This document shows, piece by piece, positions 46,666 through 55,166 of a stretch of 64,000 nucleotides of DNA (position 1 is the first letter of the stretch; the number at the start of each line of letters is the position of its first letter). A program made the position numbers and the translations under genes. The DNA is from Myxococcus virescens. Lineage in GTDB: Bacteria > Myxococcota > Myxococcia > Myxococcales > Myxococcaceae. The notes beneath the pieces were generated by a model, which saw nothing but the letters and a program-made list of their open reading frames with translations, was not told where the DNA came from and ran no database searches. The DNA lies in the NCBI RefSeq assembly GCF_900101905.1, contig NZ_FNAJ01000002.1, positions 620,001 to 684,000 of the forward strand, in the 5' to 3' direction.

Positions 46666-48191
46666 GCGCGCCCGTGGATACGGCGATGAGCCCTCCGGCC
46701 CCGGAGCCGATGGCTTCGGGTGGTGGCCAGGTCGCGGGCGCGGAGCCCTGGTCGCAGCGGTGGGGGGACCGGCTCAACCCACTGGTGGTGAAGGAGCTCC
46801 GCCAGGGACTGCGCACGCGCGTCTTCTGGGTGTGCTTCGGGTTGATGCTGCTGGCGTGCCTGGCGGTGGCGCTGGTGGCCTACGTGGACACGCGCGAGGG
46901 CGCCTACGCGCGGCACGGCCAGGGTTACTTCTTCTCCTTCTTCGTCTGCCTGGGCGTCGCGCACTTCTTCGTCATCCCGTACAGCGCCTACCGCTCGTTG
47001 GCGCGTGAGCGCGAGGACGAGACGTGGGTGTTGCTGGTGCTCACCGGCCTGGGGCCGCGCCGCATCCTCCGGGGCAAGGTGGCGTCGTTCCTCGTGCAGG
47101 CGGCCTTGTATGCCTCCGCGGCCGGGCCCTTCCTCCTCTTCAGCTACTTCCTCAATGGCATCACGCTCCCCACGATTCTGGTGGTGCTGGCGCTGGGCGG
47201 CGCGTGGCTCGTCTTCCTCACGGTGGCCAGCGTGTGCGCGGCGACGCTGGCCGACGCCCGCATGGGGCGTGCCTTCGTCCACTTCGGCCTGCTGGGCGCA
47301 TTGGGTCTGGCGCTGGTGCAGGGCCTGGGCGCGGCCTACGCGATATCGGAGATGGGAGACCGGTTCCTGAATGATGTGGAGTTCCTCTATCTGGTGGGCA
47401 TCGCGCTGATGCTGATGCTCATGGACGGCTGGCTGCTCTTCGAGGCCGCCGCGTCCCGGCTGTCCCTGCCCACGGAGGACTACACGCGGGGGCCACGTCG
47501 CGCGGTGGGGGTGCAGGTGCTGGTGGGCATGCTCGCCGGCTGTGCCATCTGGTGGCTGACGGGGCGTAAGCACAATGTTCCGGAGATGTTCGCGCTCCTG
47601 GGCGGCGTCCACCTGCTGGGCGTGGGCATGTTCGTGGTCGCGGACGTGGATGGTCAGGCGCGCCCGTTGCGCGCGACCACCCGGCCCTGGTCCGTGCTGC
47701 GGCCCGGCGCGCTGCGGGGCTTCCGCTGGATGGTGTTCCTGCTGGGGGCCTGGAGCGCGCTGTTCTGGGGCCTGCAGGTGGGGTCCTCGGACCTGCCGCT
47801 GAAGGGCCTCTCCCTGCGGATGGCCACCCTGGCGTTACCGGCGTATGGCGTGCTCTTCCTGTCGCTGGCGGTGTGGCTGGGGCGGAAGGTGCGCCCGGAC
47901 CGGCTGGCCACGCCCGTGGCGGTGCGCTTGATGTTCGTGGCTTCCGTGGCGCTGGCCTCGGCGCTGCCTCCGTTGGTGGCGGTGTTGATGGGATTCGATG
48001 GGGATGACCCCATCCTCAACCTCTTCAACCCCGTGGTGGGCATCGCGAACTTCGCCACGTATGACTACGGGGCGTCCGGGCCGAAGATGTCCTGGGACTT
48101 GCTGGGCGCGGTCGTGGGCCTGGCGCTGGTGGCCGCCTTCGGGACGGACCGGATGCTCATGGCGCGTGAGCAGCGGGCTCACACGTCGTGA
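46662..48191 (+). CDS. ABC transporter permease
   Basis: 509 residues from a GTG at 46662 (GGGAGGG upstream), overlapping the ATPase gene by 4 bases; the longer frame to 46593 lies inside that gene. An N-terminal Pro/Gly-rich tail of 40 residues precedes NPLVVKELRQGLRTRVFW, the ABC-2-type coupling segment. About 11-12 hydrophobic helices follow, including FSFFVCLGVAHFFVIPYSAYRSLAREREDETWVLLVLTGLG, where the charged loop matches ABC-2 exporters of the gliding/bat operons. Substrate unknown. The stop overlaps the DUF58 start by 4 bases. Confidence 0.82.
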   Translation: MSAPVDTAMSPPAPEPMASGGGQVAGAEPWSQRWGDRLNPLVVKELRQGLRTRVFWVCFGLMLLACLAVALVAYVDTREGAYARHGQGYFFSFFVCLGVAHFFVIPYSAYRSLAREREDETWVLLVLTGLGPRRILRGKVASFLVQAALYASAAGPFLLFSYFLNGITLPTILVVLALGGAWLVFLTVASVCAATLADARMGRAFVHFGLLGALGLALVQGLGAAYAISEMGDRFLNDVEFLYLVGIALMLMLMDGWLLFEAAASRLSLPTEDYTRGPRRAVGVQVLVGMLAGCAIWWLTGRKHNVPEMFALLGGVHLLGVGMFVVADVDGQARPLRATTRPWSVLRPGALRGFRWMVFLLGAWSALFWGLQVGSSDLPLKGLSLRMATLALPAYGVLFLSLAVWLGRKVRPDRLATPVAVRLMFVASVALASALPPLVAVLMGFDGDDPILNLFNPVVGIANFATYDYGASGPKMSWDLLGAVVGLALVAAFGTDRMLMAREQRAHTS

Positions 48192-49048
48192 GCGAGCGGA
48201 TGGACGCAGCCGCCGTCGCGCGGCTTGTTCCGGGGCTGGCCCTGGCGCTGCCCAGGGGGCCCCACCGGGGGCTCGTGGGGGAGGTCCGTGCCACATCCGA
48301 GGGGAGCGCGCTGGAGCTGCATGACTTCCGTGCGTACCAGCCCGGGGATGACCTGCGGCAGGTGGACTGGAACGCGGTGGCGCGCACGGGAGAGCTCGTG
48401 CTGCGCATCCGCCAGGACGAGGTGTCGCCGCGCGTGGAGGTGGTGCTGGATGGTTCGCGCTCCATGGCGCTGTCCCCACGCAAGGCCGCGTGCGCGCGGG
48501 AGGTGGCGCTGCTGACGGCGGAGGTGGCGGCGCGGCAGGGGCTGTCGCCCACGTTGCTGGTGGCCGGTGCCCGGCCGGAGCGTGTTCAGGGACAGGCGTG
48601 CCGGGCGGCCTTGGAAGCGGCGGACTTCGACGCGCGGGACGGGCTGCCGGAGTCGCTGGGGCGCCTGCCGCCGCTGCGGCCGTGTGGGCTGCGCGTGGTG
48701 GTGAGTGACTTCCTCTTCGAAGCGGACCTGCCGGCGCTGTGCGCGCGGCTGGCGCGTGGCGCGTCGGGCCTCTTCCTGGCGCAGGTGTTGGACGCCGAGG
48801 ACCTGGACCCGGCGGGTGGAGATGGCGCCCGGCTGGTGGATTCGGAGAGCGGCGCGGCGCTGGAGGAGTTGCTGACGGACGAGGTGCTGGCCGCGTACAC
48901 GCGACGCTTCGCGGAGCACCAGCGCGGCTTGAGGGGCGCGGCCTTGCGTGCTCGCGGGGCGCTGCTCACCGCTCGGGCTCAGGATGGGCTGGGCGCGTTG
49001 GTCGCGGGGCCGTTGCGGCCTCTGTTTCTCGCGGCGGGTGCGTCGTGA
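48188..49048 (+). CDS. DUF58-domain protein
   Basis: 286 residues. The conserved DUF58 core is ELHDFRAYQPGDDLRQVDWNAVARTGELVLRIRQDE (about 43-77), followed by a VWA-like fold (VEVVLDGSRSMALSPRKAACA, with DGSRS as MIDAS motif) and CGLRVVVSDFLFEADLPAL. No signal peptide or membrane helix: a cytoplasmic partner of the MoxR ATPase is the typical role. It overlaps the permease gene by 4 bases and is followed by a 17-codon frame before the BatA-like gene. Confidence 0.88.
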   Translation: MSERMDAAAVARLVPGLALALPRGPHRGLVGEVRATSEGSALELHDFRAYQPGDDLRQVDWNAVARTGELVLRIRQDEVSPRVEVVLDGSRSMALSPRKAACAREVALLTAEVAARQGLSPTLLVAGARPERVQGQACRAALEAADFDARDGLPESLGRLPPLRPCGLRVVVSDFLFEADLPALCARLARGASGLFLAQVLDAEDLDPAGGDGARLVDSESGAALEELLTDEVLAAYTRRFAEHQRGLRGAALRARGALLTARAQDGLGALVAGPLRPLFLAAGAS

Positions 49049-49098
49049 GCGGGCGCGGGGTGGCGGGCATGGAGCGCGTCGCGGGAGGTGACGCGTGA
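49045..49098 (+). CDS. 17-residue bridging reading frame between DUF58 and BatA genes
   Basis: GTG at 49045 overlaps the DUF58 stop (GTGA), and the TGA at 49096-49098 overlaps the next GTG start at 49095. The product is MSGRGVAGMERVAGGDA. All other sense codons but two end in G or C. It fills the 46-base gap so that ribosomes could pass from one gene to the next by termination-reinitiation. It could also be chance or a relic. The BatA gene has its own GGGAGG site within it. Confidence 0.35.
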   Translation: MSGRGVAGMERVAGGDA

Positions 49099-50879
49099 GC
49101 TTCGGTTTCCCGTGGGGGCTGCTGGCGCTGGGTGCGCTCGTGCCGCTGGTGGCGGCGTATTTCCTGCGGCGCCGGCAGAAGCCGGTGGTGGTGAGCGCGC
49201 TCTTCCTGTGGCGCAGACCCAGTCCCCGCGCCGAGGCGGGGCCTCGCTGGGAGCGCTTCACGCGGGAGGCGTCGCTGCTGCTGGAGGTGCTGGCGGTGGT
49301 GGCCGCCGCGCTCTTCCTGGCGGACGTCCGGTGGGGAGATTCGGCGCGGGTCCGGCACCTGGTGCTGGTGGTGGATGGGAGTCTGTCCATGTCCGCGCGC
49401 GGGCCGGACGGTGTGTCGGTGTTGGAGCAGGTGCGGCGCGAGGCGGCGGCGCGCGTGGAGTCGGAGGAGGCGACGCAGGTGACGCTGCTGGCCAGTGGCG
49501 GCACGCCGCGCATGCTCGCGGGGCCGGAGGTGGAGCCTTCTCGGGCGTTGGCCGCGCTGGAGTCCTTCCAGGCGCAGGGCGCGGACCATGACCCGATGCC
49601 CACGCTCATCTGGGCGCAGGAACTGGCGGGGGCGGGACGGCGCGTGGCCTTCTTCACGGATGTTCCTCCGGTGAACGCGGCCCTGGTGCCCGCATCCGTG
49701 CGGTGGACGGCGCTGGGGACCGCGCGAGGCAACGTGGCGCTGGTCTCCGCGCAGCGGCGTGATGAGGGGCCCACTGCCACGGTGACGCTGAGGGTGGCGC
49801 GTTTCGGGGAGGCGCCGGAGGAGGTGGACGTTCGGGTCCGCGCGTTGCCAGGGGCCGGTGCGAAGGCCGGCACGGAGCGGGTGGAACGCGTGCAGCTTCC
49901 GGAGGAGGGCACCGCGACGGTCCGGTTGACGTTCCAGGAAGCGGGCGATGTGGAGGTGTCGCTCCCAGACGACGCGTTGCCCGAGGACGGCCAGGTGCGG
50001 CTGCCGCCCGCGCCCATGCGGCCCATCGCGGTGGCGTTGGCGCAGGGACTGGGCGCTCCCGAGCAGACCGCACTGGAGCGGTTCCTCGCGGTATCGCCGG
50101 AGGTGGCGCGCGGAGCGGAGGGCTCGGAGACGGACGCGGTGTTGGTGCTGGGCCCGCCGGGGACGGATGCGCGGGTGACGGTGGGGGCGGGCGGCGCGCC
50201 GCGCACCTTCGTGGGGCCGTTCTTCTCCGAGAAGGGGCACCCGCTGCTGGATGACGTGCAGCTTTCGGGCGTGCGGTGGACGGCAGGGGACAATCCGCCT
50301 GGAAAGCCATTGGTGAGCGCCGGGGACGCGGTGCTGGTGTCCGAGGAGGCGGACGGCCGGGTTCACGTCAACGTGGACCTGTCGCGTTCGAACGTGCAGC
50401 GCGTGTCCGCGTGGCCGGTGCTGCTGAGCAATCTGGTGCGAGAGGCCCGCCGCACGCGGGAGGGGTTTCCTCGGCGGCAGCTGATGCTGGGCGAGCCGCT
50501 GCCAGTGGTGACGCTCGCAGGTGCGCGTTACACGCTCGTGGGGCCGGGTGGCAGCCGGCCGGTGTTTGGCGCGGGCGAGGTGTCGCTGTCTCCTCCCACC
50601 GGGCCGGGGGCCTATTCGCTGGAGCGTGGCGGCGACGTGGTGGACACGGCGCAGGTGCTGGCGCTGGACGCCCGGGAGTCGGACCTGCGTGAGCGCGGAC
50701 GCGCGGAGGTGCCGGCACGTGAGGCCGGCGACGACGACGCGGGAGGCAGCGCGCCGGGCCGGGCCCGATGGCCTCTGGTTCTTCTGCTCGCCGCACTGGT
50801 GGCGGACTTCTACCTCACGCGGCGAGAGACGCCGGGCGCCTCAGGGGCGAGTGCGCCAAGTACCGGGGGCGCGTCATGA
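49095..50879 (+). CDS. BatA-like VWA-domain membrane protein
   Basis: 594 residues from a GTG at 49095. The N-terminus is the BatA-type double helix (FPWGLLALGALVPLVAAYFL and SLLLEVLAVVAAALFLADV) around RRRQKPVVVSALFLWRR. A VWA domain follows with the MIDAS motif D94-G-S96-L-S98 (LVLVVDGSLSMSA). The middle and C-terminal parts are beta-rich, with a further helix near the end (RWPLVLLLAALVADFYLT). Such proteins are inner-membrane partners of MoxR. The C-terminal tail is Ala/Ser/Gly-rich. The lipoprotein gene that follows starts 53 bases after this stop, or, less likely, overlaps it at 50876. Confidence 0.85.
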   Translation: MSFGFPWGLLALGALVPLVAAYFLRRRQKPVVVSALFLWRRPSPRAEAGPRWERFTREASLLLEVLAVVAAALFLADVRWGDSARVRHLVLVVDGSLSMSARGPDGVSVLEQVRREAAARVESEEATQVTLLASGGTPRMLAGPEVEPSRALAALESFQAQGADHDPMPTLIWAQELAGAGRRVAFFTDVPPVNAALVPASVRWTALGTARGNVALVSAQRRDEGPTATVTLRVARFGEAPEEVDVRVRALPGAGAKAGTERVERVQLPEEGTATVRLTFQEAGDVEVSLPDDALPEDGQVRLPPAPMRPIAVALAQGLGAPEQTALERFLAVSPEVARGAEGSETDAVLVLGPPGTDARVTVGAGGAPRTFVGPFFSEKGHPLLDDVQLSGVRWTAGDNPPGKPLVSAGDAVLVSEEADGRVHVNVDLSRSNVQRVSAWPVLLSNLVREARRTREGFPRRQLMLGEPLPVVTLAGARYTLVGPGGSRPVFGAGEVSLSPPTGPGAYSLERGGDVVDTAQVLALDARESDLRERGRAEVPAREAGDDDAGGSAPGRARWPLVLLLAALVADFYLTRRETPGASGASAPSTGGAS

Positions 50880-50932
50880 GCGCGTCGGAATCGCAAAGCA
50901 CGGGCCGCGTTACCAGCAGGACGGCAGGTGCC

Positions 50933-51613
50933 GTGAATATCCGGGCGTTCAGCCGCTCCCACTTCAAGGCTTCATGGCTGCTCATCGGTGGTGCCTGGGT
51001 CGCCGCATGCTCCAGTCCGAACCCGAACGTGAGGGCCCGTCGGTTGCCCTCTGGCGGCATCGCGGTGAAGGGGCCCCTGGCAGGGCCTTTCGAGACCGAG
51101 CAGGAGCTTGCGCAGAACGCATGTTCCATCATGACCCGTCAGCCCGGCGCATCCGCGGGGATGTACGGTACGGAGTACTGCGCTCTCGGGTACGACTCAG
51201 GCGAGGGAAAGGGATACTTCCTGAGCTACTTGTCCGAGTTGAGGTCACGCTTGGACAGTGGAAGGAAGAGCTGCCTGATTCCGTCGGCGCTCGACGATGA
51301 AGCGCATGGTGATGCGGTGGTCTTCTGGGCGCCGCACACGCATCCGCACAATCGCGAGTTCTCGCGAGTCGACCTCAAGACGCATCTGCGCTGGCTGCCG
51401 ACGCGCGTGGCGGAGAAGGGCACGGGCAGGGTCTTTCCCAAGTCCATCCTGCTCCTCTACCGGGAGAAGACAGGCGAGTGCCGGGTGTATCGGTATGAGC
51501 TTCCGTCAAAAGGTGTCTTCTCGCTCCGCGACGGAGCGTGGGTGCCGATTGGCCGAGTCTACGATGACGAAGGAAACGTCGAGATGCTCGACGGGATGGG
51601 GTGGCTGCCATGA
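50933..51613 (+). CDS. Lipoprotein with JAMM/DUF4329-like metal motif
   Basis: 226 residues from a GTG at 50933, chosen because it gives a compact signal peptide (MNIRAFSRSHFKASWLLIGG) ending in the lipobox VAAC (Cys26); an ATG at 50876 overlapping the previous stop would add 19 residues. The mature protein has H135-T-H137-P-H-N-R-E-F-S144-R-V-D147, the HxHP...SxxD motif of JAMM/DUF4329 metalloproteases, with the loop one residue shorter than usual. Glu81 in GTEYCALGYDS is a candidate for the upstream catalytic Glu. Five cysteines follow the lipid Cys or lie in the mature part. It would sit in the periplasm or on the outer membrane. The position between BatA-like and dual-VWA genes is unusual. 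The following lipoprotein gene overlaps by 4 bases. Confidence 0.7.
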   Translation: MNIRAFSRSHFKASWLLIGGAWVAACSSPNPNVRARRLPSGGIAVKGPLAGPFETEQELAQNACSIMTRQPGASAGMYGTEYCALGYDSGEGKGYFLSYLSELRSRLDSGRKSCLIPSALDDEAHGDAVVFWAPHTHPHNREFSRVDLKTHLRWLPTRVAEKGTGRVFPKSILLLYREKTGECRVYRYELPSKGVFSLRDGAWVPIGRVYDDEGNVEMLDGMGWLP

Positions 51614-52050
51614 GGTGCTGTCACGATGGGGGAACCTCTCTGCGACGGGCGTTGGCCTGGGTCCCACTCCTGGGCCTCTGTGGATGTTCCGCGCTGGGCA
51701 TCTACCGATTCGACAAGCCGGAGCGAGCCCCTGCGAATGAGTCGGTGACGATTCCGAGCCAGATTGAGGGGGGCGTGGCGCTGACCGGACCCATGATGGC
51801 GGCCCTCAAGGTCGCCATGGATGATTTTCGTCCACCCTGGGTTACGGCGGAGAAGCAGGAGCACCTGGAGGAGAAGTGCCTCGCGGATTGGCGATACATC
51901 GACGCTCGTGTGGTCCAGGCGAATGACGACCTGTTCTATGTGACGTTCTCCCCCAACTTGAGCGCGTGTGGCCCTGGCCTCGTTCTTCTCGACGGTGGCG
52001 TCGTCTACGCTATCGATGGGAAGGGCCGCATCCTCGCGGAAGGAGAGTGA
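51610..52050 (+). CDS. Small lipoprotein in the MoxR/VWA operon
   Basis: 146 residues from ATG 51610, overlapping the stop of the JAMM-like gene by 4 bases (ATGA). A leader, SLRRALAWVPLLGLCGC, ends in a lipobox (LCGC). The mature part has ESVTIPSQIEGGVALTGPMMAALKVAMDDFRPPW, two cysteines (CLADWRY and SACGPG) and a C-terminal beta-strand pattern (GLVLLDGGVVYAIDGKGRI). I do not recognise a family. Its tight link with the JAMM-like lipoprotein suggests the two act together, for example as enzyme and inhibitor or as a complex. The next gene starts 7 bases after its stop. Confidence 0.7.
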   Translation: MRCCHDGGTSLRRALAWVPLLGLCGCSALGIYRFDKPERAPANESVTIPSQIEGGVALTGPMMAALKVAMDDFRPPWVTAEKQEHLEEKCLADWRYIDARVVQANDDLFYVTFSPNLSACGPGLVLLDGGVVYAIDGKGRILAEGE

Positions 52051-52057
52051 CGGTCGC

Positions 52058-54802
52058 ATGACCTTCTCCCTCCCGCAGGCGTGGGTGCTGCTGCTGCCGT
52101 TGGGCCTCTTCCTCTGGAAGTACGGCCGCCGGCCGGGCCCGCCCATGTGGCTGCGCGCCGCGCTGCTGGTGCTCGTCGTCGGCGCGCTCTCGGGCCCCGA
52201 GCTGCGCTGGGCCGATGCCGGCAGTGACGTCGTCGTGGTGGTGGACCGCTCCGCGTCCATGCCTCGCGACGTGGACCGCACGGCCCAGGAACTCATCACC
52301 CTCCTGGAGTCGCAGCGCCGTCCCGGGGACCGCGTGGGGGTCATCACCTTCGGCCGGGAAGCGCGCGTCGAGCAGCCCCTCTCCTCGCTCGGAGGCTTTG
52401 GCGGTTTCACACGCCCCGTGGACGCGGAGGCTTCCGACCTGTCCGCCGCGTTGGATGCCGCGAGCGCCCTCATCCCCGACGAGCGCACCGGCCGCGTGCT
52501 GGTGCTGTCCGATGGCCGCGCCACGGGCGTGGATGCGCGCGGCGCCGCGCGGCGACTGGCGGCCCGAGGCCTCGCGGTGGACTGGCGCCACATCGCTCGC
52601 CCCGAACCGCCGCTCGATGTGGCCGTCGTCTCCGTGGACGTCCCCGCCGCCGTTTCCGAGCGTGAGCCCTTCCAGTTCTCCGCCGTGGTGCATGCCTCCG
52701 CCGCCGTCACCGGCACCGTGCGCCTGGAGCGAAATGGCCGCGTGCTCCTCCAGGGCCCCTTCGACTTCCAGCCGGGCCCCAACGTGCTGCCGCTGCGCGA
52801 CCTGGTCGAGGAGCCCGGCCTGGTCCGTTACCGGCTCTCCGTGGCCGCTCCCGGCGACGGCGTCGTGGAGAACGACCAGGGCGTCGCCGTGCTGCGCGTG
52901 GAGGGCCCGCCCCGGGTGTTGCTGCTCACGAACCAGTCCCGGGGCACGCTCGCGCAGTCGCTCGCCGCTTCGGGGTTGCAACTCGATGTGCGCACGCCGT
53001 TCCGCCTCACGTTGGATGACCTGGACGGCGTGGGCACCGTGGTGCTGGAGAACGTGGACGCCAATGCGCTCGGCGAGCCGGGGCTCAACGCGCTGGCGGC
53101 CTATGTCGAGCAGGCCGGAGGCGGGCTGGTGATGACCGGCGGACGCAACAGCTTCGGCGAGGGCGGCTTCCGTCGCTCGCCCGTGGAGCCGCTGCTCCCA
53201 GTGTCCCTGGAGATGCGCGAGGAGCAGCGCCGCGCGTCCCTGGCGCTGAGCGTGTTGATGGATGCCTCCTGCTCCATGGGGATGACCGTCCCGGATGGGC
53301 GGACGAAGATGGAGCTGGCCGCCGAGGGCGTCGTGGCCGCCCTGACGCTGCTCAACCCCAAGGACGAGGTCTCCGTGCACATGGTGGACACGGCGGCCCA
53401 TGAAATCTTCCCGCTCAGCCCGGTGGAGGCGGGGTTGCCTCTGGATGCCGTTGCGCGCGGATTCAGCGGTGGGGGTGGCATCTACGTGGGCGAGGCGCTC
53501 CGCGCCGGCCGCACGGAAATCCTCCGCAGCGAGAAGCCCACGCGCCACGTCCTCCTGTTCTCCGACGCAGCGGACTCCGAGGAGCCCGACGACTACCAGC
53601 GCACGCTGGCCCACTTGCGCGAGCAGGAGGTGACGGTGTCCGTCATCGGGCTGGGCGTGCCCTCGGACCCGGACGCGGACCTGCTCCGGGAAGTGGCCCA
53701 CCGGGGCGGTGGGCGCGTCTACTTCGCCGAGGACGCGATGAGCCTGCCGCGCATCTTCAGCCAGGAGACGCTCACGGTGGCGCGCGCCACCTTCGTGGAT
53801 GAGCCCGCGTCGCTGGAAGGCGCGCCGGACCTGCCGCTGCTCGGCCGGCTGTCCGCGGAGGGGCTGCCCCAGGTGGGCGGCTACAACCTCACCTACCTCA
53901 AGCCCCGCGCCAACGTGGCGCTGCGCACCCTGGACACGAATGGCGCGCCCATCCTGGCGATGTGGCCGCGAGGCGCGGGACGCACGGTGGCCTTCACCGC
54001 GGAGGTGGACGGGCCGTACACCGGCGAGCTGCGAACGTGGTCCTCCCTGCGCGCGGCCCTGGAGGGGATGGTGCGCTGGACGCTGGCGGGCGCGGCGCCC
54101 GTCGGGGACGCGGTGGTGCGGACCGAGCGGAGGGGGCACCTGCTGCGAGTGACGCTGGACCTGCCTCCCGGCGAGGCGCTGCCCGGCGCGGCACCGACGA
54201 TGGTGCTCTTGCCCGGCGACGGACGCGCCGCGCCGGTGGAGCGTCCGATGCGGTGGGAGGATGAAGACCGGCTCGTCGCCGAGTACCCGCTGGAGGGCAG
54301 TGGAACGTGGCACCCGGTGGTACGGCTGGGCGCGAAGGTGCTCCGCGCGCCGCCCGTCACGCTGCCCTACGCGCCGGAGTTCGAGCCCGGCTCCACGAAG
54401 GCGGGACTGGAGCTGCTGCGCGCCATCGCGGCGGTAGGAGGCGGCGTGGAGCGCTTGTCCATGACGGGCCTCTTCATGGAGGCCCCGGAGTCGCTGGGCC
54501 GCGTGGCCCTGGCGCCGTGGCTGGTGGCCCTGGCGCTGGCTCTGCTGCTGGCGGAGGTGGCCGTGCGCCGCTTCCTCTCCGCGCCACGGCTGCGTGCGCC
54601 GCGGACCCGCGAGCGCTCCGTGTCCATCCCCGCGACACCCACGGCGCCGTCGTCCACTCCGGCAACACGGACAACCCCGACGTCAGCTCCGCAGGCCCGC
54701 GAGGGCGACGCGGCGCCGGTGCCAGCGAAGCCAGCCGAGGGCAGCGTGGACTCCGCGCTGGATGCCGCGCGAGCCCGGGCCCGCCGGCGGCTGGACCGTT
54801 GA
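52058..54802 (+). CDS. Membrane protein with two VWA domains (Bat-like)
   Basis: 914 residues from ATG 52058 (AGGAG about 13 bases upstream). Two N-terminal helices (AWVLLLPLGLFLW and PPMWLRAALLVLVVGALSG) precede VWA 1 with D63-R-S65-A-S67 (VVVVVDRSASM). After an Ig-like region and a glutamine-amidotransferase-like fold (GTVVLENVDANAL and GGGLVMTGGRNSFGEGGF), a second VWA has D402-A-S404-C-S406 (VLMDASCSM). A beta-rich part follows, then a C-terminal helix (LAPWLVALALALLLAEVAV) and a Pro/Thr/Arg-rich cytoplasmic tail. The architecture matches the large VWA proteins at the end of MoxR operons. It is the last gene of the operon. Confidence 0.85.
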   Translation: MTFSLPQAWVLLLPLGLFLWKYGRRPGPPMWLRAALLVLVVGALSGPELRWADAGSDVVVVVDRSASMPRDVDRTAQELITLLESQRRPGDRVGVITFGREARVEQPLSSLGGFGGFTRPVDAEASDLSAALDAASALIPDERTGRVLVLSDGRATGVDARGAARRLAARGLAVDWRHIARPEPPLDVAVVSVDVPAAVSEREPFQFSAVVHASAAVTGTVRLERNGRVLLQGPFDFQPGPNVLPLRDLVEEPGLVRYRLSVAAPGDGVVENDQGVAVLRVEGPPRVLLLTNQSRGTLAQSLAASGLQLDVRTPFRLTLDDLDGVGTVVLENVDANALGEPGLNALAAYVEQAGGGLVMTGGRNSFGEGGFRRSPVEPLLPVSLEMREEQRRASLALSVLMDASCSMGMTVPDGRTKMELAAEGVVAALTLLNPKDEVSVHMVDTAAHEIFPLSPVEAGLPLDAVARGFSGGGGIYVGEALRAGRTEILRSEKPTRHVLLFSDAADSEEPDDYQRTLAHLREQEVTVSVIGLGVPSDPDADLLREVAHRGGGRVYFAEDAMSLPRIFSQETLTVARATFVDEPASLEGAPDLPLLGRLSAEGLPQVGGYNLTYLKPRANVALRTLDTNGAPILAMWPRGAGRTVAFTAEVDGPYTGELRTWSSLRAALEGMVRWTLAGAAPVGDAVVRTERRGHLLRVTLDLPPGEALPGAAPTMVLLPGDGRAAPVERPMRWEDEDRLVAEYPLEGSGTWHPVVRLGAKVLRAPPVTLPYAPEFEPGSTKAGLELLRAIAAVGGGVERLSMTGLFMEAPESLGRVALAPWLVALALALLLAEVAVRRFLSAPRLRAPRTRERSVSIPATPTAPSSTPATRTTPTSAPQAREGDAAPVPAKPAEGSVDSALDAARARARRRLDR

Positions 54803-55166
54803 GACGAAGGCGTTGGTGGAGGTGCGGGCCGCCCCGGACAGGAAGGGGCTGGCACGGAGGAGGGCGACTGTCCGCGGTGGGTACGAGTCGCCCCGAACGA
54901 GATGGGGGGATCGGAGATGTGGGGCGACCCGCGCCCTGTGAGACTCACAGGGCGAATGAGTGGATACACGAACAGTGTACACTTTGCAACACGGGCCTAA
55001 AATTATCCGTGAGCGGAATGTGGTGCGGTAGCGCACGTCCTGGTCGGCCCGGGGTGTTGGGCACCCGACAGGGCAGAAGGTGCTCGACCTGTCCACTGGC
55101 GGCTACGAGAACCACTGGTCGCGCAACCTGCTGGCCAATACGGCCTGAAGGAAGAGGGGCGCCGCG
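54803..55166. other. Gene-poor region with AT-rich palindromes
   Basis: 364 bases between the dual-VWA gene and the convergent thioredoxin gene. A short open frame (about 55028-55148) ends ENHWSRNLLANTA and has coding-like third positions, but has no start or ribosome-binding site; it may be a gene relic. Near 54955-55010 the base content turns AT-rich and contains palindromes. No terminator with a T-run is seen. Confidence 0.45.
54965..54983. promoter_or_regulatory. Nested palindromes TACAC/GTGTA and AGTGTACACT
   Basis: TACAC (54965-54969) pairs with GTGTA (54975-54979) around GAACA, and AGTGTACACT (54974-54983) is a perfect 10-base palindrome. This is operator-like, in an AT-rich patch, but no gene begins close by, so its role is unclear. 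Confidence 0.3.

Noticed and set aside
50876..50932. Earlier ATG start of the JAMM-like lipoprotein (ATGA overlap with BatA gene)
   Set aside because: It would put 19 polar residues before the signal peptide; the GTG at 50933 gives a normal lipoprotein leader. Kept as an alternative in the feature text.
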